Source: DASXMX01 sp036794395 (GTDB taxonomy: Bacteria; Planctomycetota; Phycisphaerae; Tepidisphaerales; Tepidisphaeraceae). From it: a stretch of DNA of 11,887 bases. Shown in pieces: positions 4,704-11,887 of the stretch. Below the pieces are notes generated by a model, which saw nothing but the letters and a program-made list of their open reading frames with translations, was not told the origin of the DNA and made no database searches. The translations under genes were made by a program, and so were the position numbers. How positions within the stretch are numbered: the stretch's first letter is position 1; the number at the start of each line of letters is the position of its first letter. Location: NCBI GenBank assembly GCA_036794395.1, contig DAIRGS010000223.1, positions 1 to 11,887 on the forward strand. Direction: 5' to 3'.

Positions 4704-7343
4704 ATGGTTCTTCGTAAGCTGGCGGTTGCGAATCTCCTGGCCCATCGGACTCGGACCTGTCTGACAGCGGCGGCGATTGCGCTATCGGTGAGCCTGGTTG
4801 TCGCGGTGACGAGCGGATATGCGTCTTTGGAGGGGGCCGCTTATCGGTTTTTTACGCAATATCTCGGGAATACGGATGCAATTTTGTCGCCGGGGACTTA
4901 CGGGGCGCAGGTGCCGGCTTCGCTGGTGGATGCGTTAATGGCGGATTCGCGGGTGAAGCAGGCGACCGGTCGGTTCGAGACTGAGAGCGGCTTGGGGGCG
5001 GGCCCGGGCAAAGTGGCGGAAGTCATCGGGGTGCGGCGGCCGCAGGATACGCAGGTTGAGCAGTTGAGGCTGGAGTCGGGGAAATGGTTTGATACCTCCG
5101 ATGGCAATGCGGCGGTGATCGACCAGGCCATGGCGGCGCAACAGGAATTGAAGATCGGGGATGAATTTACGTTGCCGGGTTTGGGGGATGAGAAGCTGAA
5201 GTTAAAAGTGGTCGGCGTGGTGCATAAGCCCGAGGTGCTGGCGCAATTCCGACCCACGCTTTATGTGCCGATTCATACGCTTCAGACATTCAAAAAGTAC
5301 GGGGACAACGTCACGCGAATTAGTATTGAGCTGAAGGACAGCAAGCAATCCGAACAGTTTGGGGCGGATTGGGATCAAAAGCTCAAGACGCTGGCGCCGA
5401 GCGTAAAGCTGCGGATGTCGGGTCAGAGCCGACAGATGCTGGCGCAGAATCTCCAGCTTGTTCATCTGCTCAGCTACATGGGCGGGCTGATCTCGATGGC
5501 GGCGGCGATGTTCATCGTCTTTTCGTCGCTGAGCATGGGTGTGACCGAACGGCAGCGGACGCTTGCGATGCTTCGGGCGATTGGAGCATTTCGCGGGCAG
5601 GTGGCGTGGTTGGTGGTAATTGAAGGGCTGATGATCGCCATCTTTGGGGCGCTGGTGGGCGTGGTGCTGGGGGTGACGTGGATCAAGTTACTGGTGTGGA
5701 AGTTCCCGATCCTTTTCTCGGCAGGGGCGATTGTGAGCCCGGGCGGTGTGGCATTTGGAACGCTGGGATCGATCGGCGCGGCGTTGGCGGCGAGTATTTT
5801 GCCAGCATGGTCGGCGGCGCGTGTGACGCCGCTCGAGGCGATGGTGCCGATGGCCAAGGTAGGGGCGGAGCGGACCAAGTGGATCTGCGCCGGGGCGGGG
5901 GCGTTCCTGATTGCGATTGATCCACTTGTATTACATGGTCCGACAGAGACGGTGATCGGGTGGCTGGGGGCCGCGGTACCGCACAATACGGCAAGGGTCT
6001 TTAAATTTTATGAGCATTTTGCCCTTGGGCTGCCCATCGGAATCTTAGGGTTCTTTCTGATCGCGCCGCTGTTTGTCTGGATTTTTGAGCGGGTGATGGG
6101 GCCGGTCGTGGCGGCAGTGATGGGGTTGCGATTCGCGCTACTGCGGCAGCAATTGAGCAGTGGTCTGTGGAGAGCGGCCGGGACATGCACCGCCATGATG
6201 ATCGGACTGGCGGCGCTGATCGTGCTTCAGACAGAGGGCAAGACTGCGATTGGGGGATGGAAGCTGCCAGACAAGTTCCCGGATATTTTCATTGTCGATT
6301 TCACGGGAATTGAGCTGGGAGACGCAAAGAAACTGGAGGATGTGCCGGGCATCAAGAAGGGCGAGGTGATGCCGGTGGCTGTGGTCAGCCCGGGGTTGCC
6401 GAATAATTATCTGGGTCTGGCGGGGATCATGGTGATGCCGGATCGGACGATGTTTATCGGCGTCGATCCGAACAAGGCATTCAAGATGATGGAACTGGAT
6501 TTCCGGGAGGGAAATGCCAAGGACGCCGAGCGGATGTTGAAGCTGGGCCGGCATGTGCTGGTGACAACGGAGTTCAAGCAGTTAAAGAACCTGGGCCTGG
6601 GGGACAAGCTGCCGCTCAAGACGGATCACGGGATGGTGGATTACACGATTGCGGGGGTCGTGTGGTCGCCTGGCATTGATGTGATCGTGACGATCTTCGA
6701 CATGAGCCGGCAGATGGATCAGCGGACGGCCGCCAGCGTATTCGGAAGCATCGAGGATGCGCAGCGGGATTTTGGCGTGAAACGGTTTCTGCTGTTCGCG
6801 GCCAACCTCGAATACTTCACCGAGAAAGACACGGTGCTGAAGGACGTGCAAAAAACCCTGCGCGCCCAGGGCATGCGCGCCGGCGACGTCCGGCAAATCA
6901 AGGCGCGCATCACCGAAACCTTCGGCAACATGCTGCTGCTGGTTAGCACGGTAGCGTTTGCGGCGATGGCCGTATCAGCCCTGGGCGTAACCAACACAGT
7001 CATGGCGAGCATCCGCACGCGGCGATATCAGTTCGGAATCCTCCGAAGCATCGGCGTAACCCGCATGCAACTGCTCCGAATGGTGTTGGCTGAGGCGATC
7101 CTGCTGGGGGCGGTAGCGTGTACGCTCGGAATCCTGGCCGGGCTGGAGTTGAGCTACAACGCGGAAGTCATGGTCGTGAATATCACGGGGTATCACCCGC
7201 CGCTCGTGATTCCATGGAATTATGTGTGGTTGGGCGGGGGATTGGTTTTGATGGTGTCAATCCTTGCGAGCCTCTGGCCGGCCGCGTGGGTGGCGCGTGC
7301 GCAGCCGCTGGAGTTGCTGCAGGCGGGTAGGGCGGCGACGTAG
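4704..7343 (+). CDS. ABC transporter permease, double FtsX/MacB type, 10 TM
   Basis: The protein is 879 residues, about twice a single LolC/E or MacB permease core. Order: TM1 (about 17-38); a large periplasmic domain resembling MacB_PCD (about 45-250); an FtsX core with TM2-4 (256-279, 300-326, 347-373), including RQRTLAMLRAIGAFRGQV between TM2 and TM3; two extra helices (about 393-411 and 440-462); TM7 (488-510); a second periplasmic domain (about 511-735); and a second FtsX core with TM8-10 (741-765, 793-815, 839-863), including RRYQFGILRSIGVTRMQLL. One chain therefore supplies both halves of the transporter, which would need two ATPase copies from the gene upstream. No Shine-Dalgarno site precedes the ATG; the 20 nt before it belong to the repeat hairpin and its tail. 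Around 6800-7075 the third-codon preference changes from G-rich to C-rich and then reverts. Substrate unknown; related proteins handle lipoproteins, lipids or peptides. Confidence 0.9.
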   Translation: MVLRKLAVANLLAHRTRTCLTAAAIALSVSLVVAVTSGYASLEGAAYRFFTQYLGNTDAILSPGTYGAQVPASLVDALMADSRVKQATGRFETESGLGAGPGKVAEVIGVRRPQDTQVEQLRLESGKWFDTSDGNAAVIDQAMAAQQELKIGDEFTLPGLGDEKLKLKVVGVVHKPEVLAQFRPTLYVPIHTLQTFKKYGDNVTRISIELKDSKQSEQFGADWDQKLKTLAPSVKLRMSGQSRQMLAQNLQLVHLLSYMGGLISMAAAMFIVFSSLSMGVTERQRTLAMLRAIGAFRGQVAWLVVIEGLMIAIFGALVGVVLGVTWIKLLVWKFPILFSAGAIVSPGGVAFGTLGSIGAALAASILPAWSAARVTPLEAMVPMAKVGAERTKWICAGAGAFLIAIDPLVLHGPTETVIGWLGAAVPHNTARVFKFYEHFALGLPIGILGFFLIAPLFVWIFERVMGPVVAAVMGLRFALLRQQLSSGLWRAAGTCTAMMIGLAALIVLQTEGKTAIGGWKLPDKFPDIFIVDFTGIELGDAKKLEDVPGIKKGEVMPVAVVSPGLPNNYLGLAGIMVMPDRTMFIGVDPNKAFKMMELDFREGNAKDAERMLKLGRHVLVTTEFKQLKNLGLGDKLPLKTDHGMVDYTIAGVVWSPGIDVIVTIFDMSRQMDQRTAASVFGSIEDAQRDFGVKRFLLFAANLEYFTEKDTVLKDVQKTLRAQGMRAGDVRQIKARITETFGNMLLLVSTVAFAAMAVSALGVTNTVMASIRTRRYQFGILRSIGVTRMQLLRMVLAEAILLGAVACTLGILAGLELSYNAEVMVVNITGYHPPLVIPWNYVWLGGGLVLMVSILASLWPAAWVARAQPLELLQAGRAAT

Positions 7344-7507
7344 GCTTTTTGGGGTATTCGAGCAATTGTTGTGGGGGCGAAAAGTGTTCGGTTGGGCGGG
7401 GCACGTGAAGGATTCTACCGCTGGGTGGGGATGCTTGGGGGAGTTGTTCAGTTGGTTACGGAAAGCTGGAACCATCAATGCACGAGAATGGTGGACCTGC
7501 GGTTCGA

Positions 7508-7518
7508 CCGCTAAGCGG
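7508..7518. promoter_or_regulatory. Palindrome upstream of the phosphotransferase promoter
   Basis: CCGCT-A-AGCGG is a perfect 11-bp palindrome with a single central base, ending 15 bp upstream of the -35 box at 7534. Position and symmetry would suit an activator or repressor site, but it is a single short copy and could be chance. The rest of 7344-7507 holds nothing I recognise. Confidence 0.25.
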
Positions 7519-7533
7519 GCGGGTGAGCGGAAA

Positions 7534-7561
7534 TTGACGGGGTCATCGCGCCCGCTATTAT
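7534..7561 (+). promoter_or_regulatory. Sigma70-like promoter for the phosphotransferase-PDZ pair
   Basis: TTGACG (7534-7539) and TATTAT (7556-7561) are 16 bp apart and each match consensus at 5/6, the best promoter match in the window. Transcription would begin near 7568, giving a leader of about 60 nt before the ATG at 7631. The 287-bp gap from the permease stop supports a separate transcription unit. Confidence 0.6.
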
Positions 7562-7630
7562 GGCCGGAACTGTTGCAAGTCGTGTGTTCAGGGTTGGATG
7601 GGTTCTCGGGGAGCGGAGTCGGATTGATCA

Positions 7631-8707
7631 ATGCAGGCTGGTGGTTCACCGATACAGAGCGGGGTAGCCGGGACCGGAACCGGCCGCCAGACCGGCAAGC
7701 GCGAGCAGTTTACTGCCGAAGAGCTTGCGGTGGTGATGTCGAGCTTTGACATCGGGGTGATCGATTCAGTGGCGGACTATCCGCGGGGGTCTAGAAAAGC
7801 ACCCAAACTTTTGATCGTCAGCGAGCAGGGAAAGTTCCTGCTGAAGCGCCGGGCGCGGGGGAAGGATGATCCGTATAAGGTGGCGTTCAGCCACGCGATT
7901 CAACTTTACCTGGCGGGCAAGCAGTTTCCGTTGCCGCACCTGATCGGGACGCGGAAAGAGAACAACTCGATGTTGCAATGGCGCAACGGGGTTTATGAGT
8001 TGTTCGAATACATTCCAGGCCAGGGATATCCGCATACGCTGGAGGCGACGTTCGACAGCGGGCGCGTGCTGGCGCTGTATCACAAGCTGCTGCACGATTT
8101 TCGGTCGGAGTGGCAGCCGGCCACGGGGAGTTATCACGCGGCCCCGTCGGTTGAGCAGGGGATGAAGCTGATCCCAAAGGCCCTGGCGCCAAGCGACATT
8201 GGCGACCTGCTGCACTTTCTACTCGAGAGCTATATCAGCGCCTGGCAGACGGCAGATCAGCAGGGATTGGATCGGTGGCCCAAGCAGATCGTTCACGCCG
8301 ACTGGCATCCGGGGAATATGCTGTTCCGCGATAACCGGGTGGTGGCGGTGATCGATTATGACTCGGCCCGGACGCTGCCGCGGATTATTGATGTGGCCAA
8401 TGGAGCCTTGCAGTTTTCGATTATCGGCGGGGATGAGGACGTTTCGAAGTGGCCGGAGTATCTGGATGAAACGCGTTACCGAAGGTTCCTGCGGGGCTAT
8501 GATGAGGTGATGCTCTTGTCGGAGGCGGAGATCCGGTCGATGCCCTGGCTGATGATCGAGGCATTGATCGCCGAGGCCGTGTTTCCGATCGCGGCAACGG
8601 GAACGTTTGGCCGGATGGAAGGTCTCGCGTTTCTTCAGATGGTGCAGAGGAAGGTATACTGGATGCAACGATCGGCTGAGAAGCTGATGGAAATTGCACA
8701 AGGATGA
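7631..8707 (+). CDS. Phosphotransferase of the APH / homoserine-kinase-II fold
   Basis: The protein is 358 residues. The kinase-like lobe begins near residue 55, with FLLKRR giving a candidate ATP-binding lysine (K72) and YELFEYIPG (122-130) a hinge. The catalytic loop is HADWHPGN (222-229) with D224 as catalytic base and N229 for metal. The metal-binding aspartate is in VIDYDSA (D242), followed by RIIDVANGALQF, the usual aspartate-anchored helix. These belong to the aminoglycoside phosphotransferase/choline kinase/HSK2/CotS superfamily, which phosphorylates small-molecule hydroxyls. The substrate cannot be told from these motifs, so no symbol is given. The ATG at 7631 has only a distant GGAG; an internal ATG at 7736 is possible because residues 1-25 look like an unstructured Gly/Thr/Gln tail. 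The stop (8705-8707) is one base from the next gene's ATG, implying coupled translation with an exported PDZ protein, an unusual partner for a cytosolic kinase. Confidence 0.85.
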   Translation: MQAGGSPIQSGVAGTGTGRQTGKREQFTAEELAVVMSSFDIGVIDSVADYPRGSRKAPKLLIVSEQGKFLLKRRARGKDDPYKVAFSHAIQLYLAGKQFPLPHLIGTRKENNSMLQWRNGVYELFEYIPGQGYPHTLEATFDSGRVLALYHKLLHDFRSEWQPATGSYHAAPSVEQGMKLIPKALAPSDIGDLLHFLLESYISAWQTADQQGLDRWPKQIVHADWHPGNMLFRDNRVVAVIDYDSARTLPRIIDVANGALQFSIIGGDEDVSKWPEYLDETRYRRFLRGYDEVMLLSEAEIRSMPWLMIEALIAEAVFPIAATGTFGRMEGLAFLQMVQRKVYWMQRSAEKLMEIAQG

Positions 8708-8708
8708 G

Positions 8709-9488
8709 ATGTTGCTCAGATGTATTCGAGCTTCGGATGGGTGCGGGGAAATAAGGGTTGGGGTCTGGTTTCTAGTTGCGTTGTGGGGGATTTGCGGGTG
8801 GGGCACCGAAGCGCGGGCGGGTAGTCCGGTGACGCAGCCGGCGCGCGAGCGGGCATCCATAGGGCAAATGTTATCGAGCCTTGGCAGTCAGGATTCGCAT
8901 GTTCGCGAGGCGGCGCGAGCGGCGTTGGTTCGGCTGAAGCGGGCGGATTTGCCCGAGCTGCGCCGGGCGATTGAGAAGGCTCGGCCACTGCTGCCTTCGC
9001 AGACGGCGATGTTGCCTTTGATTGTTCGAGAGATTTACCTGGCGGAAGAGAAATACGAACCCCTTGAAACGGGGTTTCTCGGAATCTTGATGGACCCGTC
9101 GTCATTAGGCCAGGCGGACTTCGTCCCAGAGAACGACTCGGCAACGAGGGCCCTGGGAGTAGTCGTAACAGGCTGTATTCCGGGGTTTTGCGCCGGACGG
9201 GCGATTTTGGACGGTGACCTGATTCTGGGGACGACCAAGCCCTTTCGGCCTTTTCGCCGGTATGAAGATTTGCGCGACGTGATCGGGGGACTGCCGGCAG
9301 GCACCGTCGTCAAGCTACTGATTTTGCGGAGGGGACAGGTCATTGAAGCTACGCTGAAACTGGATGCGCACCCGAAAGAACTGCCCTCGCCGGACCAGGT
9401 GACCCCCTTCGCCGCGGCACGGGACAAGAGGTTCGACGCTTATTGGAAGCGGGAATTTGAGCCGGTGATGAGGGGGAAGGTGGGGTAG
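8709..9488 (+). CDS. Exported protein with HEAT-like helices and a PDZ domain
   Basis: The protein is 259 residues from the ATG at 8709, preceded by AAGG (8700-8703) within the end of the upstream gene. A TTG at 8694 would also keep frame but would overlap more and lacks that site. Residues 17-37 form a hydrophobic segment ending in TEARA, a likely signal peptidase I site. Residues about 52-110 are helical, with SLGSQDSHVREAARAALVRL matching a HEAT-repeat pattern. Residues about 121-220 fit a PDZ domain: GFLGILMD as the peptide-binding loop and strand, GVVVTGCIPGF.AGRAILDGDLILG as the core, then a helix from YEDLRDVIGGLPAG and the strands TVVKLLILRRGQVIEATLKL. There are no Ser/His/Asp protease motifs, so it is a stand-alone PDZ adaptor. 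Its periplasmic peptide partner is unknown. The last 35 residues are charged with no domain seen. Confidence 0.8.
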   Translation: MLLRCIRASDGCGEIRVGVWFLVALWGICGWGTEARAGSPVTQPARERASIGQMLSSLGSQDSHVREAARAALVRLKRADLPELRRAIEKARPLLPSQTAMLPLIVREIYLAEEKYEPLETGFLGILMDPSSLGQADFVPENDSATRALGVVVTGCIPGFCAGRAILDGDLILGTTKPFRPFRRYEDLRDVIGGLPAGTVVKLLILRRGQVIEATLKLDAHPKELPSPDQVTPFAAARDKRFDAYWKREFEPVMRGKVG

Positions 9489-9524
9489 GTCAGAAATATC
9501 CGCCGCAGGATGACAGCGGCCGGC

Positions 9525-10151
9525 TTATTGGTGTTCATCCGTGGCCGAACGGTATTGCTCGAAGTCGGCCGGTGTGTTGAGGTTGGTCCAGACGTTCCAC
9601 GAGGGTGAAGCGGGAGTGGTGGCGAAGCCGGGGTTTTCGAGCAGGCCGTGGACGGATCGGCGGGGGGTTGCGAGCCGATCGCGGATGACGGGGAGCGCTC
9701 CCGGTCGGAGCGCCAGGGGGAATGGTTCGGGAATTCTCTTTCCTTCTATTTCACGGGTGAACATGAGTCCAGCGAGATCTGGCAACCGGACCAATTGATT
9801 GAGGAGATATGAAAGGTGTACAGTTTCAAGGGCGGGCATGTCCACGGTTGTGACCATCAGCAGGGGGGTGTGCAGGTTTTCGAGTGCGGTGAGGATGCCG
9901 CGGAGTGGGCCGAGGGGCTTGTCGCAAGGTGCGGGGGGATCGGCGATTTCCAGGTCGAATTCGGTTGCCCCGGGGGGATGCTCCGCGCCTGGGGCGGTGA
10001 TGAGGTAACGAGGTCCTTTCCACGCGAAGCGATTCAGAAGGTATGTGAGGATGGGTTGGCCGTCGAGTTCGAGTTGCGCCTTGGGCCGGCCCATGCGCGA
10101 GCCCTGGCCGCCGGCCAGGATGGCGAGGGTCGATTGCTCGGCAGACTCCAT
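9525..10151 (-). CDS. mobA: Molybdenum cofactor guanylyltransferase (MobA-like)
   Basis: The protein is 208 residues, normal for MobA (about 190-210). The nucleotide-binding loop is LAILAGGQGSRMGRPKAQLEL (first part 9-24, with K24 as the conserved lysine). GPLRGI (81-86) and TTVDMP (D104, metal-binding) are the next family motifs. WTNLNTPADFEQY (188-200) is the C-terminal NxNTPxD signature. In known MobA proteins these residues bind GTP and Mg2+ and attach GMP to molybdopterin, making the bis-MGD cofactor of DMSO-reductase-type enzymes. No other moco gene or molybdoenzyme lies in the window. The gene converges on the PDZ gene with a 36-bp gap and diverges from the MFS gene. A CTP- or other NTP-transferase of related fold is the main alternative. 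The ATG (10151) has no strong Shine-Dalgarno site; AAACC precedes it. Confidence 0.87.
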   Translation of the reverse strand: MESAEQSTLAILAGGQGSRMGRPKAQLELDGQPILTYLLNRFAWKGPRYLITAPGAEHPPGATEFDLEIADPPAPCDKPLGPLRGILTALENLHTPLLMVTTVDMPALETVHLSYLLNQLVRLPDLAGLMFTREIEGKRIPEPFPLALRPGALPVIRDRLATPRRSVHGLLENPGFATTPASPSWNVWTNLNTPADFEQYRSATDEHQ

Positions 10152-10215
10152 GGTTTGCGAGTATAAACGGATTATCGGCGGACGGGGGTTCTGAGGCTTT
10201 TTGGCGGAAGCGAAT
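10152..10215. promoter_or_regulatory. Divergent mobA / MFS control region
   Basis: All start signals for both genes must fit in about 64 bp or overlap the coding ends. TATAAA (10162-10167) is a -10-like hexamer toward the MFS gene, and TATACT on the other strand (10161-10166) overlaps it toward mobA. Neither has a good -35 at 16-18 bp. CGGAAG (10205-10210) is a plausible Shine-Dalgarno site 5 nt before the MFS ATG at 10216. Confidence 0.3.
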
Positions 10216-11547
10216 ATGTCATCTGCACAGGATGGTGTCGTGCCCGTGGCGGTGATTGATGCACCGGTACGCGCAGGGCAGAGATTGGCGGATATCTCGC
10301 CGCTGCAATGGAAGTCGGGAATCGCGGCCTGGCTGGGGTGGTTCTTCGACGGGCTGGATATGCATCTCTACGTGCTGGTGGCCGCGCCCTTCGTGGCGGA
10401 ACTCTTGCACGCGAGCACCATCGCCGATCCGCAGGTCAACGCCAAGAGTTCATGGATTCAAGCCGCATTCCTCACAGGCTGGGCGTTAGGCGGCGCGTTT
10501 TTCGGCCGGCTGGGAGATCTTCTGGGCCGCAGCCGGGCGCTGGGCTTGACGATTCTGGTGTATGCCCTGTTTACCGGATTGGCGTTTTTTGCTCAGACCT
10601 GGTGGCAATTGATGATCTTTCGGTTCGTGGCGGCGCTGGGGATCGGCGGGGAGTGGGCGGTGGGATCATCGCTTCTTTCGGAAACATGGCCTACACGCAT
10701 GCGACCCTGGCTCGCAGCGATTCTGCAGACGGGGGTGAACATCGGCGTGCTGCTCGCGTGCTGGATAACAAACGAGATGTCCGCACACAAACTTCCGCCG
10801 AGATACGTGTTTCTAGTCGGCATTATTCCGGCGCTGTTAGTTGCGTGGATACGTCGGTCGGTGCCCGAGACGCACGAGTGGCAGGCGGCTAAGGCGTCGC
10901 GCGGCGCGGATTCGCCGGGCATTATGCAGTTATTTGAGGGGTCGGTTCGGCGAATCACGGGATGGACGGTTCTGGTATGCGCGACGTCGCTGACGGCGTG
11001 GTGGGCATTCATGTTCTGGGTGACGCAGCATGTTCAGAATCTGCCGGACGTGCGAGCATGGACGCCGTTTGAGAAAACGCAACTGGCGAGCCGTACCTTC
11101 TTCCTGCTGATTTTTGTATCGATCGCCGGCAACTTTTTCGCCGGGGCATTGGCCAAGGTGCTGGGGTATCGCTGGGCGATCTGCCTGATGTTCCTGGGGT
11201 TTTTCTGCGCGATGATGGGGGCTTTCGCGGTGCCGCGGGATCATGTTTCGATGCTGGTGTGGGCGCCGACGGTCGGCTTTTTCTCCGGGGTGTTCGGATT
11301 GTTCACGATGTATCTGCCGCCGTTGTTTCCAACGTTGTTACGAACGACCGGCGCGGGCTTCAGCTACAACATCGGCCGGTTGGCGGCGGCGGCGGGGACG
11401 ATCATCTTCGGGTTCTTCGCCAAAGTCGGCGGCGGGACCAACGACTTCCGGTTGCCGCTGCTTTGCGCCGGATTCCTGTTCATCCCGGCGACGCTGGGAG
11501 CACTGATGCTGCCGGAACTGGATGATCGGAAAGTAGTGGATGCCTAA
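10216..11547 (+). CDS. MFS transporter, metabolite:H+ symporter type
   Basis: The protein is 443 residues from the ATG at 10216. A TTG at 10201 is in frame but lies upstream of the CGGAAG ribosome-binding candidate. Twelve membrane segments are plausible. TM1 contains WLGWFFDGLDMHLY (40-52), the acidic TM1 pattern of organic-acid symporters. MFS motif A is GGAFFGRLGDLLGRSRAL (92-109), its weaker repeat in the second half GNFFAGALAKVLGYR (305-319). FRFVAALGIGGEWAVGSSLLSETWP (onset 135) and FPTLLRTTGAGFSYNIGR (371-388) match the metabolite:H+ symporter branch (sugar-acid, aromatic-acid, sialic-acid and lactate carriers). The substrate within that branch cannot be assigned. The loop after TM6 (about 213-248) is short. 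The stop codon overlaps an AlkB-like ORF by 8 bp. Confidence 0.9.
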   Translation: MSSAQDGVVPVAVIDAPVRAGQRLADISPLQWKSGIAAWLGWFFDGLDMHLYVLVAAPFVAELLHASTIADPQVNAKSSWIQAAFLTGWALGGAFFGRLGDLLGRSRALGLTILVYALFTGLAFFAQTWWQLMIFRFVAALGIGGEWAVGSSLLSETWPTRMRPWLAAILQTGVNIGVLLACWITNEMSAHKLPPRYVFLVGIIPALLVAWIRRSVPETHEWQAAKASRGADSPGIMQLFEGSVRRITGWTVLVCATSLTAWWAFMFWVTQHVQNLPDVRAWTPFEKTQLASRTFFLLIFVSIAGNFFAGALAKVLGYRWAICLMFLGFFCAMMGAFAVPRDHVSMLVWAPTVGFFSGVFGLFTMYLPPLFPTLLRTTGAGFSYNIGRLAAAAGTIIFGFFAKVGGGTNDFRLPLLCAGFLFIPATLGALMLPELDDRKVVDA

Positions 11548-11887
11548 GGCACGCGGCGTCAATGCGCTGTTCGACCGGCTGCTCCGTACTGTGCCGTGGC
11601 GTGCCGAGAAGCGGCCGATGTACGACCGGGTCGTCGACGTCCCTCGGTTGCTGTGCTTCTACACGGAAGGCCAGGCTCTCCCCGACCCTGCTCTTGAGCA
11701 GGCCAGGGAGGCGCTCAGCGACCACTACCGGGAGGAACTCGGTGAGCCGCTGCGCACCGCAGGGCTCTGCCTGTACCGGGACGGCCGGGACAGCGTCGCG
11801 TGGCACGGAGACACGATCGGGCGCGGCGCGACCTCCGACACCATGGTCGCGATCGTCTCGCTGGGCACCCCCCGTGCGCTGCTGCTC
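11540..11887 (+). CDS. AlkB-family 2-oxoglutarate/Fe(II) dioxygenase, partial, N-terminus apparently missing
   Basis: The frame is open for 116 codons from the ATG at 11540 to the window end. NALFDRLLRTVPWRAEKRPMYD (8-29 region), VVDVPRLLCFY (31-41), AGLCLYRDGRDSVAWHGD (74-91) and DTMVAIVSLGTPRALLL (100-116) are, from memory, hallmarks of actinobacterial AlkB proteins. H89 and D91 in WHGD form the start of the HxD...H iron site. AlkB enzymes oxidatively demethylate alkylated DNA or RNA bases. Oddities: family members I recall carry about 45-50 more residues before the ALFDRLL block, but an in-frame TAG at 11534-11536 excludes them here. The plus strand also turns C-rich directly after 11547, unlike the G-rich transporter before it. 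Either a truncated or foreign gene, or a joint between two genomes, would explain this. The 3' end is outside the window. Confidence 0.8.
   Translation, partial: MPKARGVNALFDRLLRTVPWRAEKRPMYDRVVDVPRLLCFYTEGQALPDPALEQAREALSDHYREELGEPLRTAGLCLYRDGRDSVAWHGDTIGRGATSDTMVAIVSLGTPRALLL

Noticed and set aside
4526..4745. Short coding frames through the heptamer repeats (Ser/Thr/Gln/His-rich on minus)
   Set aside because: Seven-base repeats keep frames open by periodicity. The products are repetitive without start signals.
7264..7749. 161-residue plus-strand frame bridging the permease end and the kinase start
   Set aside because: It overlaps two well-supported genes in another frame and is Arg/Trp/Gly-rich with no motif.
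8716..9144. 142-residue minus-strand frame opposite the PDZ gene
   Set aside because: Pro/Ser/Arg-rich antisense product. The plus frame has a signal peptide, HEAT and PDZ signatures.
11480..11806. 108-residue minus-strand frame at the right end
   Set aside because: It is the antisense of the MFS end and the AlkB-like fragment, both of which carry clear family motifs on plus.

Overview
The window looks like a bacterial chromosome segment of moderately high GC, most likely from a Gram-negative lineage with an outer membrane. The visible reasons are a secretin gene, a GspC-like inner-membrane protein and a LolD/MacB-type ABC ATPase. A very long secretin N-terminal repeat array, an 879-residue double-FtsX permease, weak or missing Shine-Dalgarno sites and heptanucleotide repeat clusters between genes together remind me of Planctomycetota (Phycisphaerae-like). 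That placement is inference from style; no marker gene is present.

Left end (1-3068, minus strand): a gspC-like gene is followed, after a 118-bp spacer with two small hairpins, by the 5' part of a secretin (gspD-like) gene that runs off the left edge. The secretin has an N0-type domain and then seven complete N1-type repeats plus the start of an eighth; textbook GspD has three. A gap of about 640 bp (3081-3715) with no recognisable gene separates this pair from the plus-strand genes.

Centre (3716-7343, plus strand): a sigma70-like promoter precedes an ABC ATPase and a 10-TM FtsX/MacB-type permease, which should form one exporter or lipid/lipoprotein-handling ABC complex. Between the two genes lies a 197-bp element made of two tandem units built from GAGTGCT-like heptamers. 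The second unit forms a 32-bp hairpin ending 9 nt before the permease ATG, which has no visible Shine-Dalgarno site.

Right-centre (7508-9488, plus strand): a palindrome and a good sigma70-like promoter precede an APH/HSK2-fold phosphotransferase gene. One base after its stop begins an exported protein with a HEAT-like helix pair and a PDZ domain. The two genes are almost certainly co-translated.

Right end (9525-11887): mobA (minus strand) diverges from an MFS transporter of the metabolite:H+ symporter type. The MFS stop codon overlaps by 8 bp an ORF matching the middle of an actinobacterial-style AlkB dioxygenase. That ORF lacks the usual N-terminal portion, has a different base composition and continues past the window edge. 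This boundary is either a horizontal-transfer or recombination joint or a chimeric assembly joint, and should be checked first.
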